The notes: a model not told the origin generated them from the sequence alone. A stretch of 64,000 nucleotides of DNA from Mucilaginibacter sp. MD40 (GCF_002288635.1 NZ_NRSW01000001.1:4216020-4280019), one strand, 5' to 3'. Counted from the first letter of the stretch, positions 37,267-46,384 are shown. Numbers and translations are program-made.

Positions 37267-37812
37267 ATGGAAGATGAACGAATAATTGTGAGACTTGCCC
37301 AATCGGCTGATTGTATTTACGCGCAACAAATTTCTGAAGAAACCGAACGCTCTGCCATCGCGCGGGGTTCCGGTATCTCTAAAAGATCAATAGCATCCAT
37401 ACTTGATAAAATGAACAACGGCCGTGCCGTGGTGGCCGTTTCTGCCGACGGCAAATGGGCGGGTTTCTCTTACTTCGATGTTTGGGATAACGGCAAATTT
37501 GTATCAAACAGCGGCCTCATTGTGTCGCCCGAGTTCAGACAGCATGGCGTGGCACATCAGATAAAAGAAATGGTGTTTAACCTTTGTCGCGAGGCTTATC
37601 CCGAGGCTCAGGTATTCTCCATTACATCCGGTTTGGCTATCATGAAAATGAATACCCACCTGGGTTTCGAGCCTGTAACCTACGCCGAAATAGCACAAGA
37701 AGAAGCTTTTTGGCAGGGCTGCAAAAGCTGTGTTAACTACAACATCCTAACGAGCAAACAAGGCCGCAACTGTTTGTGTACCGCTATGCTTTACAACCCA
37801 TCAAAAAACTAA
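37267..37812 (+). CDS. GNAT acetyltransferase of the arginine-pathway type
   Basis: A 181-residue GNAT enzyme. The acetyl-CoA loop is SPEFRQHGVAHQIKEMV. The Cys-rich C-terminal block FWQGCKSCVNYNIL and CLCTAMLY is typical of the Bacteroidota GNAT that heads arginine operons and acts as the N-acyl donor to glutamate (recalled family knowledge, not proved). The argE-like gene 13 nt downstream supports an arginine role. The precise acyl group (acetyl or succinyl) cannot be read from sequence. Confidence 0.78.
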   Translation: MEDERIIVRLAQSADCIYAQQISEETERSAIARGSGISKRSIASILDKMNNGRAVVAVSADGKWAGFSYFDVWDNGKFVSNSGLIVSPEFRQHGVAHQIKEMVFNLCREAYPEAQVFSITSGLAIMKMNTHLGFEPVTYAEIAQEEAFWQGCKSCVNYNILTSKQGRNCLCTAMLYNPSKN

Positions 37813-37825
37813 ACGCTAACCAATC

Positions 37826-38944
37826 ATGATCTCAGCATTAACAGACTATACCGGCAAAAGCGCTCACGGCGATTTAAGCCATCAGGCCATTTTGCTGCTT
37901 AAAAAACTCATCAGCATACCATCACCAAGCGGCGACGAATTTGAAACCGCGGATATTATACAAGCTTATTTAGAAAACTATGATATTACTACTCACCGCC
38001 TGCACAATAATGTTTGGGCTTTTAACCGCTACTTTGATAAAAGTAAACCAACTATACTCCTTAACTCGCACCATGATACCGTTAAGCCAAACGGCGCATA
38101 CACTAAAAACCCATATTTCGCGCAGGTAACAGATGGCAAGTTATATGGCCTCGGCAGTAATGATGCCGGAGGCTGCCTGGTTTCGCTAATGGCTACCTTT
38201 GTACATTTTTACAACGAGAAAGACCTTTGCTATAACCTTTGCCTTGTCGCCAGCGCCGAAGAAGAAAACTCCGGCAAGCATGGCCTAAGCGAGGTACTGC
38301 CACATTTAGGCGACCTTAGTTTTGCCATTGTTGGCGAGCCTACCCAAATGCAAATGGCCACTGCAGAAATGGGTAATATGGTGCTCGATTGTACGTGTTA
38401 CGGCGTTGCGGGGCATGCCGCACGAAACGAAGGGACCAATGCACTCTACAAGGCTTTAACCGATATACAATGGTTTGCCAGCTATCACTTCCCTAAGCAA
38501 TCGGCATTTATGGGGCCGGTTAAAATGACGGTAACGCAGATCAATGCCGGCATGCAGCATAACATCATCCCGCATGAGTGCCATTTTACCGTTGATGTTC
38601 GTTTGAGCGACTGCTACCAACCCAACGAAGTTTTAGCCATCATTAAACAAAACACCACCTGTAGCGTGTGCGCCCGCGAGGGTATTTTAACCGCATCCTG
38701 TATAGATAGCATCCATCCCATAGTACGTACCGGGGCAGCAATGGGGTTACGTAGCTATGTATCGCCCACCAGCAGCGACCAGGGTTGGCTGTCCATCCCT
38801 TCACTCAAGATAGGGCCTGGCGATTCGGCCCGCTCACACATGGCCGATGAATATATTTACCTGGATGAGATACATCAGGGTATCGACACTTATATCAACC
38901 TACTTAACGGGATGATCTATTGTTTGGTGAATAACCCTGCTTAA
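37826..38944 (+). CDS. argE: M20 metallohydrolase, N-acyl-ornithine deacylase-like
   Basis: A 372-residue M20-family zinc peptidase/deacylase. Zinc ligand motifs are SHHDT (His82, Asp84), GSNDAGG (Asp113) and the Glu pair in SAEEEN (145-146), with the dimerisation domain from about 190 to 290 and a final ligand His in SARSHMADEYI. In the arginine pathway it would release ornithine from the N-acyl form. In Bacteroidota the substrate is often the succinyl-ornithine. It is co-transcribed with the GNAT gene, but argG, argC, argD, argF, argB and argH are not next to it. Confidence 0.85.
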   Translation: MISALTDYTGKSAHGDLSHQAILLLKKLISIPSPSGDEFETADIIQAYLENYDITTHRLHNNVWAFNRYFDKSKPTILLNSHHDTVKPNGAYTKNPYFAQVTDGKLYGLGSNDAGGCLVSLMATFVHFYNEKDLCYNLCLVASAEEENSGKHGLSEVLPHLGDLSFAIVGEPTQMQMATAEMGNMVLDCTCYGVAGHAARNEGTNALYKALTDIQWFASYHFPKQSAFMGPVKMTVTQINAGMQHNIIPHECHFTVDVRLSDCYQPNEVLAIIKQNTTCSVCAREGILTASCIDSIHPIVRTGAAMGLRSYVSPTSSDQGWLSIPSLKIGPGDSARSHMADEYIYLDEIHQGIDTYINLLNGMIYCLVNNPA

Positions 38945-38950
38945 TGTTTT

Positions 38951-39035
38951 GCGTAATTGTGAGTACGAGGCAATCTCCGAACTATAAAGGTTCGTTCTGT
39001 AGAGCAAAGAGATTGCTTCGGCCTTTGCAATGACG
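38951..39035. repeat. MITE/REP-like element, copy D (diverged)
   Basis: The left arm has TAATTGTGAG-TACGAGGCAATCTC and the right arm AAAGAGATTGCTTCGGCC-TTTGCAATGACG. The inner pairs match copies A and B, with decayed tips. It is between the convergent argE and SnoaL-like genes. Confidence 0.65.
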
Positions 39036-39109
39036 TATTATTTGAAAACTTATATGGAGTAGAAGATTCTATCGAATCCTACAATATTGTCGATCTTGAT
39101 TTAGCCTAC

Positions 39110-39529
39110 TCAACTCGAATGGTCGCAAACGATTAACCATTTGCCATTTATCTTTTTAAACCAGAGCGTAAAATAACCACTAGGGTTATCCTTTTCGCGA
39201 GCAAGGTGCCAGGCACCCATTACAAAAGCGTCGGTTTTGCCGAGCAATTGTATCTTATCCAGCCTGAAGGTGAGCTTCCCCATAGCGGCCTTACCCGGGT
39301 AACCTTTCTTATAATTATCCAACGCCTGCTGCCACCCATATACCGGGCCGCGCTTGCCAATAAAAACCAGCGAGTCCGATTTCCAGTAACTTTGCATAAA
39401 AGCATTGAGGTCGCCGTTGCTCCAGTCTATCTGCTGTTGGTGCATCACTTTGGCAATAGCTTGTTTGTCTTGCGCAATGCAGTAAAAAGATAAAAAAAGC
39501 AGTAATGATAAGAGGGTAAGTTTCTTCAT
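39110..39529 (-). CDS. Exported SnoaL-like/DUF4440 protein
   Basis: A 139-residue protein with a signal peptide (MKKLTLLSLLLFLSFYCIAQ) and a single NTF2-like domain of the DUF4440/SnoaL type. Landmarks are DWSNGDLNAFMQSYWKSDSLVF near the N-terminus and FTLWFKKINGKWLIVCDHSS at the end. Function unknown; related domains bind or isomerise small molecules. It is monocistronic and convergent with argE. Confidence 0.82.
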   Translation of the reverse strand: MKKLTLLSLLLFLSFYCIAQDKQAIAKVMHQQQIDWSNGDLNAFMQSYWKSDSLVFIGKRGPVYGWQQALDNYKKGYPGKAAMGKLTFRLDKIQLLGKTDAFVMGAWHLAREKDNPSGYFTLWFKKINGKWLIVCDHSS

Positions 39530-39533
39530 AGCC

Positions 39534-39541
39534 TAAATATA
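39534..39541 (-). promoter_or_regulatory. TATATTTA box 4 nt before the SnoaL-like gene
   Basis: On the minus strand TAnnTTTA, one base off consensus, ends 4 nt before the ATG at 39529. It has the same spacing as three perfect boxes in the window. Confidence 0.4.
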
Positions 39542-39697
39542 AGTTTTACCATGAACTTTATTGGAATGATAACAAATAATGATTAAGGCTTACAGGCTTT
39601 AAACAATTGTTAAGTATTTATTAAGTCAATTATCATAAATTTAACACTGCATACGGTAAATCCTTTATAGCTTTACGCAAAATTTCAAAATCACGAT

Positions 39698-40588
39698 ATG
39701 AGAAATAAGGTATTATGCTTTGGTGAGGTTTTATGGGATGCTTTCGGCGAAGAAAAAAAGGCCGGTGGCGCACCTATGAATGTGGCCAGGCATTTGGCAC
39801 AACAACATGTAAGTGTGGTATTTGCCAGCCGTGTGGGAAAAGATGAATCGGGTAAAGGGCTTATCAATTTTTTAAAAGAGAACAAGCTTTACACGGCTAA
39901 CCTTATCCAAAAAGATAACACCTTACCCACCTGCGAGGTAACCGTTGAACTGGATGAAAAAAACCAGGCCACTTACATTATACCTGAACCGGTATCATGG
40001 GACAATATACAATCGGATAAAAACCTGCTGGAAGAAGCTAAGACAGCTACCATAGTAGTATTCGGAAGCCTGGCCAGCCGTGGCAAAACCACCCGCGATA
40101 CGCTATTGAACATGCTGGAAGAAACACCTGCATTAAAGGTTTTTGATGTAAACCTACGTGCGCCTCACTACACCGTAGCTGATATTGAAACCCTCGCTGC
40201 ACGTGCTAATATTATTAAAATGAACGAAGAGGAAGCGGAATTGCTGATACATGGCAGCAATGGCTTACTCAGAGAAAAAATGGTAGAATTCCAGAAAAAA
40301 TACCATACACAAACCATTTGTGTTACCCGCGGCGAAAACGGCGCCATTGTATGGCATAACCACGAGTTTTTTGAGCACCCGGGCTTTTCTGTAGAGGTGG
40401 CTGATACCGTTGGTGCCGGCGATGCCTTCCTAGCTACTTTTATAGCCGGTATTATTGAAAAGCAGCCTATGCAAAAAATATTGGTTGATGCCTGCGCTAT
40501 AGGTTCATTTGTGGCAAGTAAACGTGGCGCTAATCCTGTTTATGTGAGAGATGAAATTACCGGCATAAAAGAAAGCGTACAGGTATAA
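39698..40588 (+). CDS. PfkB-family sugar kinase (fructokinase-like)
   Basis: A 296-residue carbohydrate kinase. The N-terminal signature GEVLWDAFGEE and GGAPMNVA bind sugar. The C-terminal DTVGAGDAFLATF has the catalytic base Asp242 and the anion hole GAGD (239-242). PfkB kinases phosphorylate fructose, ribose or other sugars; fructokinase is the best guess because of the FGE-x-LWD start. It is monocistronic as far as seen, and no sugar transporter is nearby. Confidence 0.88.
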   Translation: MRNKVLCFGEVLWDAFGEEKKAGGAPMNVARHLAQQHVSVVFASRVGKDESGKGLINFLKENKLYTANLIQKDNTLPTCEVTVELDEKNQATYIIPEPVSWDNIQSDKNLLEEAKTATIVVFGSLASRGKTTRDTLLNMLEETPALKVFDVNLRAPHYTVADIETLAARANIIKMNEEEAELLIHGSNGLLREKMVEFQKKYHTQTICVTRGENGAIVWHNHEFFEHPGFSVEVADTVGAGDAFLATFIAGIIEKQPMQKILVDACAIGSFVASKRGANPVYVRDEITGIKESVQV

Positions 40589-40681
40589 TTGTCATTACAG
40601 CCTAACAATTGCGCTTTATTGGTGTAGTTATTAAACTTTTAAGCCGGATAATCCGTTACTTTATATCAGAAAGGGTATACT

Positions 40682-41782
40682 ATGCGTGGTTTCGGATTTT
40701 CGAAGTTTACACCAAATCAGATCCCAAAAGGCGGGTTTGAAGAATTGCTAAAACTATTTCTCGAATTATTAAATTATACGGCCGGCGATGCCGGAGAAGC
40801 CTTGGCATGGCTCAACGAACTGGATAAGCAATATAATATCACCAATGACAATTATGGCATGGGCGATTTTATTGATGAATTGAAGCAGAAAGGCTATCTG
40901 GACGAAAACAAGCAGGATGGTAGTTTCAATATTACGGCGAAGGCTGAGCAAAGCATCAGGCAATCAGCACTGGAAGAGATCTTCGGTAAGTTAAAGAAAT
41001 CTGGTAAGGGTAACCACCGCTCGCCGCAAAGCGGGCAGGGCGATGAGCGCAATGCCGAACGCCGTGAGTTTGAGTTCGGCGACAGCCTGGACCAGATAGA
41101 CATGACACAGTCTATCCATAACGCGCAGATCAACCATGGCATCGGTGGCGATTTTATGATGACCGAGCGCGACCTCGAGGTAGAGGAAATGGACTATAAA
41201 ACCCTTACCTCAACTGTACTCATGATCGACATTTCGCACTCCATGATCTTATACGGTGAGGACAGGATAACACCCGCTAAAAAAGTAGCGATGGCCCTGG
41301 CCGAGCTTATTCGTACCAAATACCCTAAGGATACTTTAGATATTGTGGTTTTTGGTAATGATGCGTGGCCTATATCCTTACAGGATTTGCCTTACTTACA
41401 GGTTGGCCCCTACCATACCAATACCTACGCGGGCTTAGAGCTGGCTACTGACATGCTGCGCCGCCGCAAAACGCATAACAAGCAAATTTTCATGATAACC
41501 GATGGTAAACCTACCTGCTTAAAGGAAGGCACCAAGTACTATAAGAACAGCATAGGGCTGGATAGAAAAGTGGTGAATAAAACGCTGAACATGGCGGCAC
41601 AATGTAAGCGCTTAAAGATCCCTATCACCACGTTTATGATAGCCAAAGACCCTTACCTGCAACAGTTTGTACGCAAGTTTACCGAAACAAATGGAGGCCG
41701 GGCTTTCTACAGTTCCCTTAATGGTTTGGGCGAATACATTTTTGAGGATTACATAAAAAACAGAAGAAGAACGGTACGTTGA
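40682..41782 (+). CDS. VWA domain protein partner of a MoxR-type ATPase
   Basis: A 366-residue cytosolic protein. An N-terminal helical region (1-130) with a Gly/Arg-rich linker leads to a von Willebrand A domain (about 175-350). The MIDAS motif is Asp183-x-Ser185-x-Ser187 (MIDISHSM), with the later metal-binding segment MITDGKPTC. VWA proteins coupled to MoxR AAA ATPases act in metal insertion or protein maturation. The ATPase gene is 67 nt downstream. The substrate is unknown. Confidence 0.82.
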   Translation: MRGFGFSKFTPNQIPKGGFEELLKLFLELLNYTAGDAGEALAWLNELDKQYNITNDNYGMGDFIDELKQKGYLDENKQDGSFNITAKAEQSIRQSALEEIFGKLKKSGKGNHRSPQSGQGDERNAERREFEFGDSLDQIDMTQSIHNAQINHGIGGDFMMTERDLEVEEMDYKTLTSTVLMIDISHSMILYGEDRITPAKKVAMALAELIRTKYPKDTLDIVVFGNDAWPISLQDLPYLQVGPYHTNTYAGLELATDMLRRRKTHNKQIFMITDGKPTCLKEGTKYYKNSIGLDRKVVNKTLNMAAQCKRLKIPITTFMIAKDPYLQQFVRKFTETNGGRAFYSSLNGLGEYIFEDYIKNRRRTVR

Positions 41783-41849
41783 TGAGCTGATGTGCTAATT
41801 TCAGATATGCATATAATGTACTCACAGATACCCATGAATAATTGAACAA

Positions 41850-43355
41850 ATGAACCATACAGAAATAAAAACCCTTGGTCAGCTCAAAGAATCAGGCTAT
41901 GTAAGCCGCTCGGTAAAGGATGAATTGAGGGCCAACCTCATCAAACAATTACAAAAAAAAGAGGGCGGCTTTGAAGGAATAGTTGGTTTTGAAGATACCG
42001 TTATTCCCGATCTGCAAACGGCCATCTTATCGCGACATAATATATTATTACTGGGCTTGCGCGGCCAGGCAAAAACACGTATTGCCCGCCTGCTGGTAAA
42101 CCTGTTGGACGAGTATATACCTTACATAGAAGGATCAGAACTGTTTGACGATCCCCTGGCGCCCATCTCCTGGTATGGCCACGAAACGGTGGAAAAACAC
42201 CGCGATGCCACACCTATTGCCTGGTTGCACCGCAGCGAGCGCTATACCGAAAAACTGGCTACGCCTGATGTTACCGTTGCTGACCTCATAGGTGACGTTG
42301 ACCCTATAAAAGCAGCCACCCTGAAATTAACCTACAATGACGAGCGCGTTATCCACTTCGGATTGATCCCGCGTGCGCACCGTGGCATTTTTGTGATCAA
42401 CGAATTGCCCGATCTACAGGCGCGCATACAAGTATCGTTATTTAACATACTACAGGAGCGCGACATACAAATACGTGGTTTTAAACTACGTTTACCGCTT
42501 GACCTGCAATTTGTATTTACGGCTAATCCGGAAGACTATACCAACCGTGGTTCTATAGTTACCCCGCTTAAAGACCGTATAGAAAGTCAGATATTAACGC
42601 ACTACCCTCGTTCTGTAGAGATCTCGCGTAAGATAACCCAGCAGGAGGCTTTGCTCACACCTGAGCAACGTACTACTATTGAGGCAGATGGCTTAGTGAA
42701 AGACCTGGTTGAACAAATAGCCTTTGAAGCACGTGCATCAGAGTACATCGATAAAAAGTCGGGCGTATCTGCGCGTTTAACCATCGCGTCATATGAAAAT
42801 TTGATCAGCAACGCCGAGCGCCGCATGATCATCAATGGTGAAAAATCAACCTTTGTACGCATCTCCGATTTCCTGGGTGTAATACCAGCTATTACCGGTA
42901 AAATTGAGCTGGTGTATGAGGGCGAACTGGAAGGCCCGGGCAAAGTAGCCAACATCCTTATTGGCAAAGCTATTAAAAGTCTGATGCTGCAATTTTTCCC
43001 TGATCCGGAGAAAGCTAAAAAGTCTAAGGCGCCAAATCCTTATGCCGAGATCGTCAACTGGTTTGGCGATGGTAACACCATTTCGCTGATAGATGACCTG
43101 CCACTTGAGCAATATAAAAAATTGCTTAACAGTGTGCCGGGCCTTAAAAATTTGGTAAAAACTTTCCATCCGCGCCTAAGCGAAAACCAACACTTGTTAT
43201 TAATGGAATTTGTGCTGCATGGCCTGGCAGAGTTTTCGCAATTAAATAAAGGTTTCCTGGATAACGGCTTCGCCTTTTCAGACATGTTCAACAGTCTGTT
43301 TAACCTGGAGCCGGACGATGATGACGAAGATTTTGATATTGACGACAGATATTAA
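41850..43355 (+). CDS. MoxR/magnesium-chelatase-like AAA ATPase
   Basis: A 501-residue AAA+ protein. The Walker A loop is GLRGQAKT (residues 69-76). The Walker B region is VINELPDL, with Asn where most AAA+ have Asp; I recall this as usual in the group. The sensor 1 and arginine regions include ANPEDYTNRGSIVTPLKDR. The C-terminus ends in an Asp-rich tail (DDDDEDFDIDD, about 489-499). It is paired with the VWA protein, the usual MoxR chaperone arrangement. It is annotated by similarity as magnesium chelatase, but no cobalamin or chlorophyll genes are nearby. Confidence 0.85.
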   Translation: MNHTEIKTLGQLKESGYVSRSVKDELRANLIKQLQKKEGGFEGIVGFEDTVIPDLQTAILSRHNILLLGLRGQAKTRIARLLVNLLDEYIPYIEGSELFDDPLAPISWYGHETVEKHRDATPIAWLHRSERYTEKLATPDVTVADLIGDVDPIKAATLKLTYNDERVIHFGLIPRAHRGIFVINELPDLQARIQVSLFNILQERDIQIRGFKLRLPLDLQFVFTANPEDYTNRGSIVTPLKDRIESQILTHYPRSVEISRKITQQEALLTPEQRTTIEADGLVKDLVEQIAFEARASEYIDKKSGVSARLTIASYENLISNAERRMIINGEKSTFVRISDFLGVIPAITGKIELVYEGELEGPGKVANILIGKAIKSLMLQFFPDPEKAKKSKAPNPYAEIVNWFGDGNTISLIDDLPLEQYKKLLNSVPGLKNLVKTFHPRLSENQHLLLMEFVLHGLAEFSQLNKGFLDNGFAFSDMFNSLFNLEPDDDDEDFDIDDRY

Positions 43356-43364
43356 CCCCAACCA

Positions 43365-43394
43365 AACCCTCCCCTAAAAGGGAGGGTTTTTTGT
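43365..43394 (+). terminator. Terminator of the VWA-MoxR operon
   Basis: The stem AACCCTCCC / GGGAGGGTT has a 6 nt loop and is followed by TTTTTTG. Confidence 0.85.
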
Positions 43395-43502
43395 TTGTAA
43401 TATGAGCCTGTCGAAGACCTTTACACGACGGGTGAGTGGTTCGATAAGTTCATCATGACAGCGAAGTGAGGAAATTTAGAGAAGCTACAGCCATTTAATT
43501 AA

Positions 43503-43510
43503 TACCTTTG
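43503..43510 (+). promoter_or_regulatory. Bacteroidota -7 box TACCTTTG
   Basis: A perfect box 8 nt before the metallophosphoesterase ATG (43519). It supports that start and a very short leader. Confidence 0.5.
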
Positions 43511-43518
43511 TCATTTCT

Positions 43519-44799
43519 ATGCTGCAGGCCTTTTATATCATTACCCTACCACTGGTACTTTTAGCCATTGACTATTATATATTGCAAGGGCTGCATGCGG
43601 CTTTCCGCAAACGGCCCTTTACGCGTAAAAGGTGGTTTGCCATTATCTATTGGTTTTATTCGATTTTCCTGATCACCATTATGATGCTCAGCATCTATGG
43701 CAACCTTTCCGTTGGCGCACGGGGAGCCTTTTTGTTCCTGTTTTTTATTACCCTGCTCTTTAAGATATTTTATGCGCTATTTATTATAACTGACGACATA
43801 CGCAGGGCAATAAAACGTATTATCAAAAGGCGAAAAAAACGTCCTGAGCCAACTCAATCAACATCTGATGATTGGTATTTCGAAGAAATCCCACGCTCAG
43901 ATTTTTTGATGAAGGCAGGCATATTAGCAGGCGCCGTACCCTTGTATTTGCTAAAACATAATATGTCTAAAGGCATTTACGATTATCAGGTTAAAAATGT
44001 AAAACTTTATCTGCCTAATCTGCCTAAAGCGTTTGATGGATTACGTGTTGGCCAAATTTCTGATATACACTCCGGCAGCTTTCATAGCGTACATAACATG
44101 CGCGGCGGTGTTGACCTGCTGATGCAGCAAAAAGCGGACATGATTTTTTTTACCGGCGACCTGGTTAATAGCCGTACCGAAGAGGTAAACCGGGTAGTTG
44201 ATGTGTTTAAGAAAGTACGTGCGCCATTGGGTGTATACTCCATATTAGGCAACCATGATTACGGCGACTATGGCAACTGGCCAACCCCTGCTGCCAAGGA
44301 AAAAAACATGCAGAATATGTATCAGGCGCATAAAAACCTTGGCTGGGACCTGTTGATAGATGAACACCGCCGTATTAAAATTGATGGGCAGGAACTGGGC
44401 GTACTGGGTATTGGCAACTGGGGCGAGTTAAGCCGTTTCCCCAAGTATGGCAAAATGGAAAAAGCTGTTGCAGGTACCGATGATTTGCCCGTTAAGCTGC
44501 TCCTATCACATGATCCTTCTCACTGGCGCGCGGAAGTAATACCTAAATATCCGCAGATAGATGTGATGTTCTCGGGCCATACGCATGGCATGCAGTTTGG
44601 CGTACGCACAAATGATTTTCAATGGAGCCCTATTGAATATGTTTACCAGGAATGGGCAGGGCTTTACCGCGAAAAGCACCAGCAAATTTACGTAAATGTA
44701 GGCTACGGCTTTTTAGGTTACCCCGGCCGAATTGGAATATTGCCGGAGATTACGATATTTGAGCTCAAAGCTGCGACCGATCCGAATTACAAAGCCTGA
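43519..44799 (+). CDS. Membrane-anchored metallophosphoesterase
   Basis: A 426-residue protein with about three N-terminal transmembrane helices (roughly 5-27, 38-60 and 67-92), a linker, and a calcineurin-like phosphoesterase domain (about 172-420). Metal motifs are SDIHSGS (Asp182, His184), FTGDLVNS, LGNHDYGD and SGHTHGMQFG. This architecture (helices then a domain facing the periplasm) recalls YkuE-like or LpxH-like lipid phosphoesterases. The substrate is unknown. It is first in an operon with a UbiA-like protein and a methyltransferase. Confidence 0.88.
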   Translation: MLQAFYIITLPLVLLAIDYYILQGLHAAFRKRPFTRKRWFAIIYWFYSIFLITIMMLSIYGNLSVGARGAFLFLFFITLLFKIFYALFIITDDIRRAIKRIIKRRKKRPEPTQSTSDDWYFEEIPRSDFLMKAGILAGAVPLYLLKHNMSKGIYDYQVKNVKLYLPNLPKAFDGLRVGQISDIHSGSFHSVHNMRGGVDLLMQQKADMIFFTGDLVNSRTEEVNRVVDVFKKVRAPLGVYSILGNHDYGDYGNWPTPAAKEKNMQNMYQAHKNLGWDLLIDEHRRIKIDGQELGVLGIGNWGELSRFPKYGKMEKAVAGTDDLPVKLLLSHDPSHWRAEVIPKYPQIDVMFSGHTHGMQFGVRTNDFQWSPIEYVYQEWAGLYREKHQQIYVNVGYGFLGYPGRIGILPEITIFELKAATDPNYKA

Positions 44800-44816
44800 A
44801 AAGCGGCTGCTAAAAA

Positions 44817-45704
44817 ATGAAGAAAACACTTTTAAGCGCTTTTGATTTTTTGCTTTTTAGCAACCTGTTTATGGCGATTTGCGCGGTAGCGCAGGCGTTG
44901 GTTACTTTTCATTTAATTGATACCAAACCCATCCATACGGTTACCGGCCTGTTGTTTGCCTCAACACTGGGTATATACAATTTCAGTATTTTGCTTAGTA
45001 AGCCTAAGCACCCCGAAAAGTCGCCATACCGCCGGGTAAGATGGTTCTTTGCACACTACCGGCTCATGGTTACCTTTACCATGATATCGCTGCTCTCTCT
45101 GATACCGCTTTTCTTTTTGCTCTCCATGGAATCGCGCATATTGCTGGTATTCCTTTCGGTATTATCATTTTGTTACAGCCTGCCACTGTTTACCGTTGGT
45201 GAACAAAAGTTCGGATTAAGAAATATTCCGGGGTTGAAGCCTTTTCTCATAACCCTGGTATGGACATTAAGCTGTGTTTTACTTCCCATATTGGAGGCCC
45301 AGGATATGCACCTGGCAGATATATCCACCCGTGATATTACCATTTTAATTGCTAAACGTTTCCTGCTCATTGGCGCGCTAACCGTACCCTTTGATATTCG
45401 CGACCTTTTCCAGGACAGGCAATATGGCTTAAAAACCATCGCCGTTTCATGGGGCGAAAAAAATGCTTACCTGTTTTGCCAGCTATTACTTGCAGGCTAT
45501 ATTGTGCTGCTGTTCATGTTCAGGAACAACGGTTTTAATGTAGATTTCTTTGCCTTGGCGTTAACCGCTGTACTGATGGGCTGGCTCATCTTCAGGTCTA
45601 AATGGGAAAAGAACGAATATTACTACTTCTTTTACCTTGATGGCGTGCTGGTGTTGCAATATGTAATGCTTATCGCGTTTACCCTGATATTTGGTAACCA
45701 CTAA
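44817..45704 (+). CDS. UbiA-like prenyltransferase family membrane protein
   Basis: A 295-residue protein with about eight transmembrane helices. The second UbiA motif, DIRDLFQDRQYGLKTIAVSWG, is clear (about 198-217). The first motif N-D-x-x-D is not canonical: the expected site reads YNFSILLSKPKHP (54-66), with a single Asn and no Asp. UbiA enzymes transfer isoprenyl chains to quinone or heme rings. A diverged or inactive member is possible. It is 17 nt after the phosphoesterase and overlaps the next gene by 1 nt (TAATG). Confidence 0.72.
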   Translation: MKKTLLSAFDFLLFSNLFMAICAVAQALVTFHLIDTKPIHTVTGLLFASTLGIYNFSILLSKPKHPEKSPYRRVRWFFAHYRLMVTFTMISLLSLIPLFFLLSMESRILLVFLSVLSFCYSLPLFTVGEQKFGLRNIPGLKPFLITLVWTLSCVLLPILEAQDMHLADISTRDITILIAKRFLLIGALTVPFDIRDLFQDRQYGLKTIAVSWGEKNAYLFCQLLLAGYIVLLFMFRNNGFNVDFFALALTAVLMGWLIFRSKWEKNEYYYFFYLDGVLVLQYVMLIAFTLIFGNH

Positions 45705-46324
45705 TGGCAAAAGGTAATTATGATAACGCCGCGCCATTTTATGACCGGCTCTCCCGCCTGGTATTCGGTAAGGCGCTTGTTAACTCGCAGGTCTATTTAC
45801 TAAGACATATCCCGCCTAATGCCACAGTATTAATAGTTGGCGGCGGTACCGGCTATATTCTTGAAGAAATTACTAAACAGCACCCTGATGGTTTAAAGAT
45901 TACCTATGTAGAAATATCGGCTAAAATGATGGCTTTATCCCAAAGACGTAATTTCGGCCACAACGAGGTTAACTTTATCAACAAGCCTATACAGGAAGCC
46001 CGGCTTTCTCAAGCATTTGATGTGGTGATCACCCCCTTTTTGCTGGATAATTTTACCGATAAGAACCTGCCGGCAATATTTACGCTCATACACCAGGCAC
46101 TTAAAATTGGCGGGGTGTGGCTCTATACCGATTTCAGGCTTACAGGAAAACTTTGGCAAAACCTGATGCTGAAAAGTATGCTCTTGTTCTTTAAAATTTT
46201 GTGCGGGGTAGAATCATGGCGATTGCCTAACGTGGCGGGGCTTTTTGCACGGCATAAGTACTCCATTATAGATGATAAAGGCTTTTATGGCAATTTCATT
46301 ATCAGCAGAGCTTATCAAAAATAA
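45704..46324 (+). CDS. Class I SAM-dependent methyltransferase
   Basis: A 206-residue Rossmann-fold methyltransferase. The SAM motif I is VLIVGGGTGYILEEI (about residues 43-57), motif II is YVEIS, and the post-motif region includes PFLLDNF. The opening YDNAAPFYDRLSRLVFG resembles the UbiE/UbiG and related quinone methyltransferases. The start codon overlaps the UbiA-like stop as TAATG, so the products are likely made together. It may methylate the ring product of its neighbour (inference). Confidence 0.85.
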   Translation: MAKGNYDNAAPFYDRLSRLVFGKALVNSQVYLLRHIPPNATVLIVGGGTGYILEEITKQHPDGLKITYVEISAKMMALSQRRNFGHNEVNFINKPIQEARLSQAFDVVITPFLLDNFTDKNLPAIFTLIHQALKIGGVWLYTDFRLTGKLWQNLMLKSMLLFFKILCGVESWRLPNVAGLFARHKYSIIDDKGFYGNFIISRAYQK

Positions 46325-46325
46325 A

Positions 46326-46360
46326 CGGGGAGAACATAGTTAATACTATACCTCTCCCCG
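46326..46360. terminator. Bidirectional terminator between the methyltransferase and response regulator
   Basis: CGGGGAGA / TCTCCCCG stem (8 bp) with an inner ATAGT / ACTAT stem, between convergent genes. The flanking T or A content is weak. Confidence 0.6.
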
Positions 46361-46384
46361 GTAAAAGATTTTCCTTTTTATCGA

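Noticed and set aside
43405..43470. A possible second mobile repeat (CCTGTCGAAGACC and GTTCGATAAGTTCATCATGACA)
   Set aside because: It resembles dispersed Bacteroidota repeats, but only one copy exists in the window and its arms pair poorly.
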